NCBI GenBank assembly: GCA_030427585.1
Contig: JAUIBW010000001.1
Coordinates: forward strand, 248,001 to 312,000
DNA length: 64,000 nucleotides
Origin: Bacteroidia bacterium
GTDB lineage: Bacteria > Bacteroidota > Bacteroidia > Flavobacteriales > Flavobacteriaceae
Direction of reading: 5' to 3'
Each line of letters begins with the position of its first letter. Positions within the stretch are counted from its first letter, which is position 1. Shown in pieces: positions 63,420-64,000 of this stretch. The notes under the pieces are model-generated. The model saw only the letters and a program-made list of their open reading frames with translations, did not search any database and had not been told where the DNA came from. The position numbers were made by a program, and so were the translations under genes.

Positions 63420-63459
63420 TTTACGTTTATAATTTAACAAATCACTAAATCATCTAGTT

Positions 63460-64000
63460 ATGGCAAAGAGAATGTTAAAAATTCTTCTTATTTCACTATT
63501 AATGAATAGCTGTCAAAAAGAACAAAAACAAGATCCATTTGAGATTACCAATAATAGAATAGGACTATTAACCAATCAAATACAAATCAAAGAATTAGAT
63601 TCTATCTATGCTAATGATTCTATTGCAAAAAGAACTGCTGGAGATCAATTTCTTAATAATGTAAATGAAATAGAAATTTATGAAAAAGGAGGAGCAAAAC
63701 TATTAGTTTTAGAAGCCCATAAAGAATCAGACCCATTGTCTACTATAGAAAATATTCAAATTGTAGATCCAAGATATAAAACTGCTTCGGGTTTATCTTC
63801 TAATGGTATCTTTAAAGATATCAAAGATCATTACAATATTTCAAAAATTAATAACACATTAAGTACAGCAGTAATATTTGTAGATAGTATTCAGGCATAT
63901 TTTACCATCGATAAAAAAGAGTTATCTAAAAAGTTTCAATCTACTACAGATATAGAAATAACAGCTACAGATATACCAGATTCTGCAAAAATCAAACATT
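63460..64000 (+). CDS. Lipoprotein of unknown function, 3' partial
   Basis: From ATG 63460 the frame is open to the end of the window (180 residues visible). A lipobox (LLMNSC) follows a short leader. The rest, with segments such as ELDSIYANDSIAKRT and STIENIQIVDPRYKTASGL, looks like a beta-rich domain of a kind common in flavobacterial secreted proteins, but I cannot name it. It starts 40 bp after the HerA-like gene and may be co-transcribed. Confidence 0.7.
   Translation, partial: MAKRMLKILLISLLMNSCQKEQKQDPFEITNNRIGLLTNQIQIKELDSIYANDSIAKRTAGDQFLNNVNEIEIYEKGGAKLLVLEAHKESDPLSTIENIQIVDPRYKTASGLSSNGIFKDIKDHYNISKINNTLSTAVIFVDSIQAYFTIDKKELSKKFQSTTDIEITATDIPDSAKIKH

Overview
The window is AT-rich chromosomal DNA from a member of the Bacteroidota, most likely a marine Flavobacteriaceae (an Aquimarina-like genus is a guess). 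The evidence is a fused SecDF, flavobacterial promoter motifs (TTG about 18-20 nt before TAnnTTTG), PorP/SprF and FG-GAP remnants, many DUFs typical of the phylum, aspartate-rich lipoprotein N-termini and almost no Shine-Dalgarno sites. I see no rRNA, tRNA, CRISPR array, prophage or intact insertion sequence.

Region by region. 1-3.9 kb: the end of a NamZ-type DUF1343 protein, then a TPR sensor kinase with its LuxR-type regulator. 4.0-4.6 kb: a deletion scar joining the start of an FG-GAP protein to the end of a PorP/SprF protein. 4.8-10.3 kb: a tight co-directional cluster of eight genes (membrane protein, three zinc-ribbon proteins, SIMPL protein, a LipL32-like protein, an SPFH/SHOCT protein and a protein with an internal repeat) that looks like an uncharacterised envelope-stress operon. 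10.3-24.2 kb: mixed genes, including an ECF sigma factor and a DoxX protein that share a bidirectional ECF promoter, cysE, a LytS/LytTR pair, and relics of an LRR protein and a DUF5916 protein. 24.3-36.9 kb: DUF885 peptidase, M23 peptidase, a TPR plus outer-membrane barrel pair, ftsE, csaA, typA. 37-41.4 kb: kdsA, then a secreted catalase with an ankyrin partner, divergent from oxyR across a perfect inverted repeat. 41.6-45.8 kb: a winged-helix regulator cluster with creD and a Coq4-like gene and two matching operators. 46-58.8 kb: housekeeping genes (secDF, mdh, gyrB, asnB) and an astacin-type protease. 58.8-60.6 kb: an apparently empty 1.77 kb gap that encodes three paralogous 32-residue microproteins. 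60.6-64 kb: queE, a RidA protein, a HerA-like ATPase and a partial lipoprotein gene.

The strongest new signal is the microprotein family at 58.9-60.5 kb. Three minus-strand ORFs of exactly 32 codons share FY at positions 4-5, an LP[GS]A core and a C-terminal Arg. Each has a flavobacterial-type promoter (weaker for the third copy) and a GGGG-N6-CCCC palindrome 172-179 nt upstream of its start codon. Other notable signals are the bidirectional ECF promoter, the LipL32-containing operon, the twin ACTTTG-N5-CAAAGT operators, and a dispersed palindromic repeat, one copy of which lies in frame inside a signal-peptide coding region.
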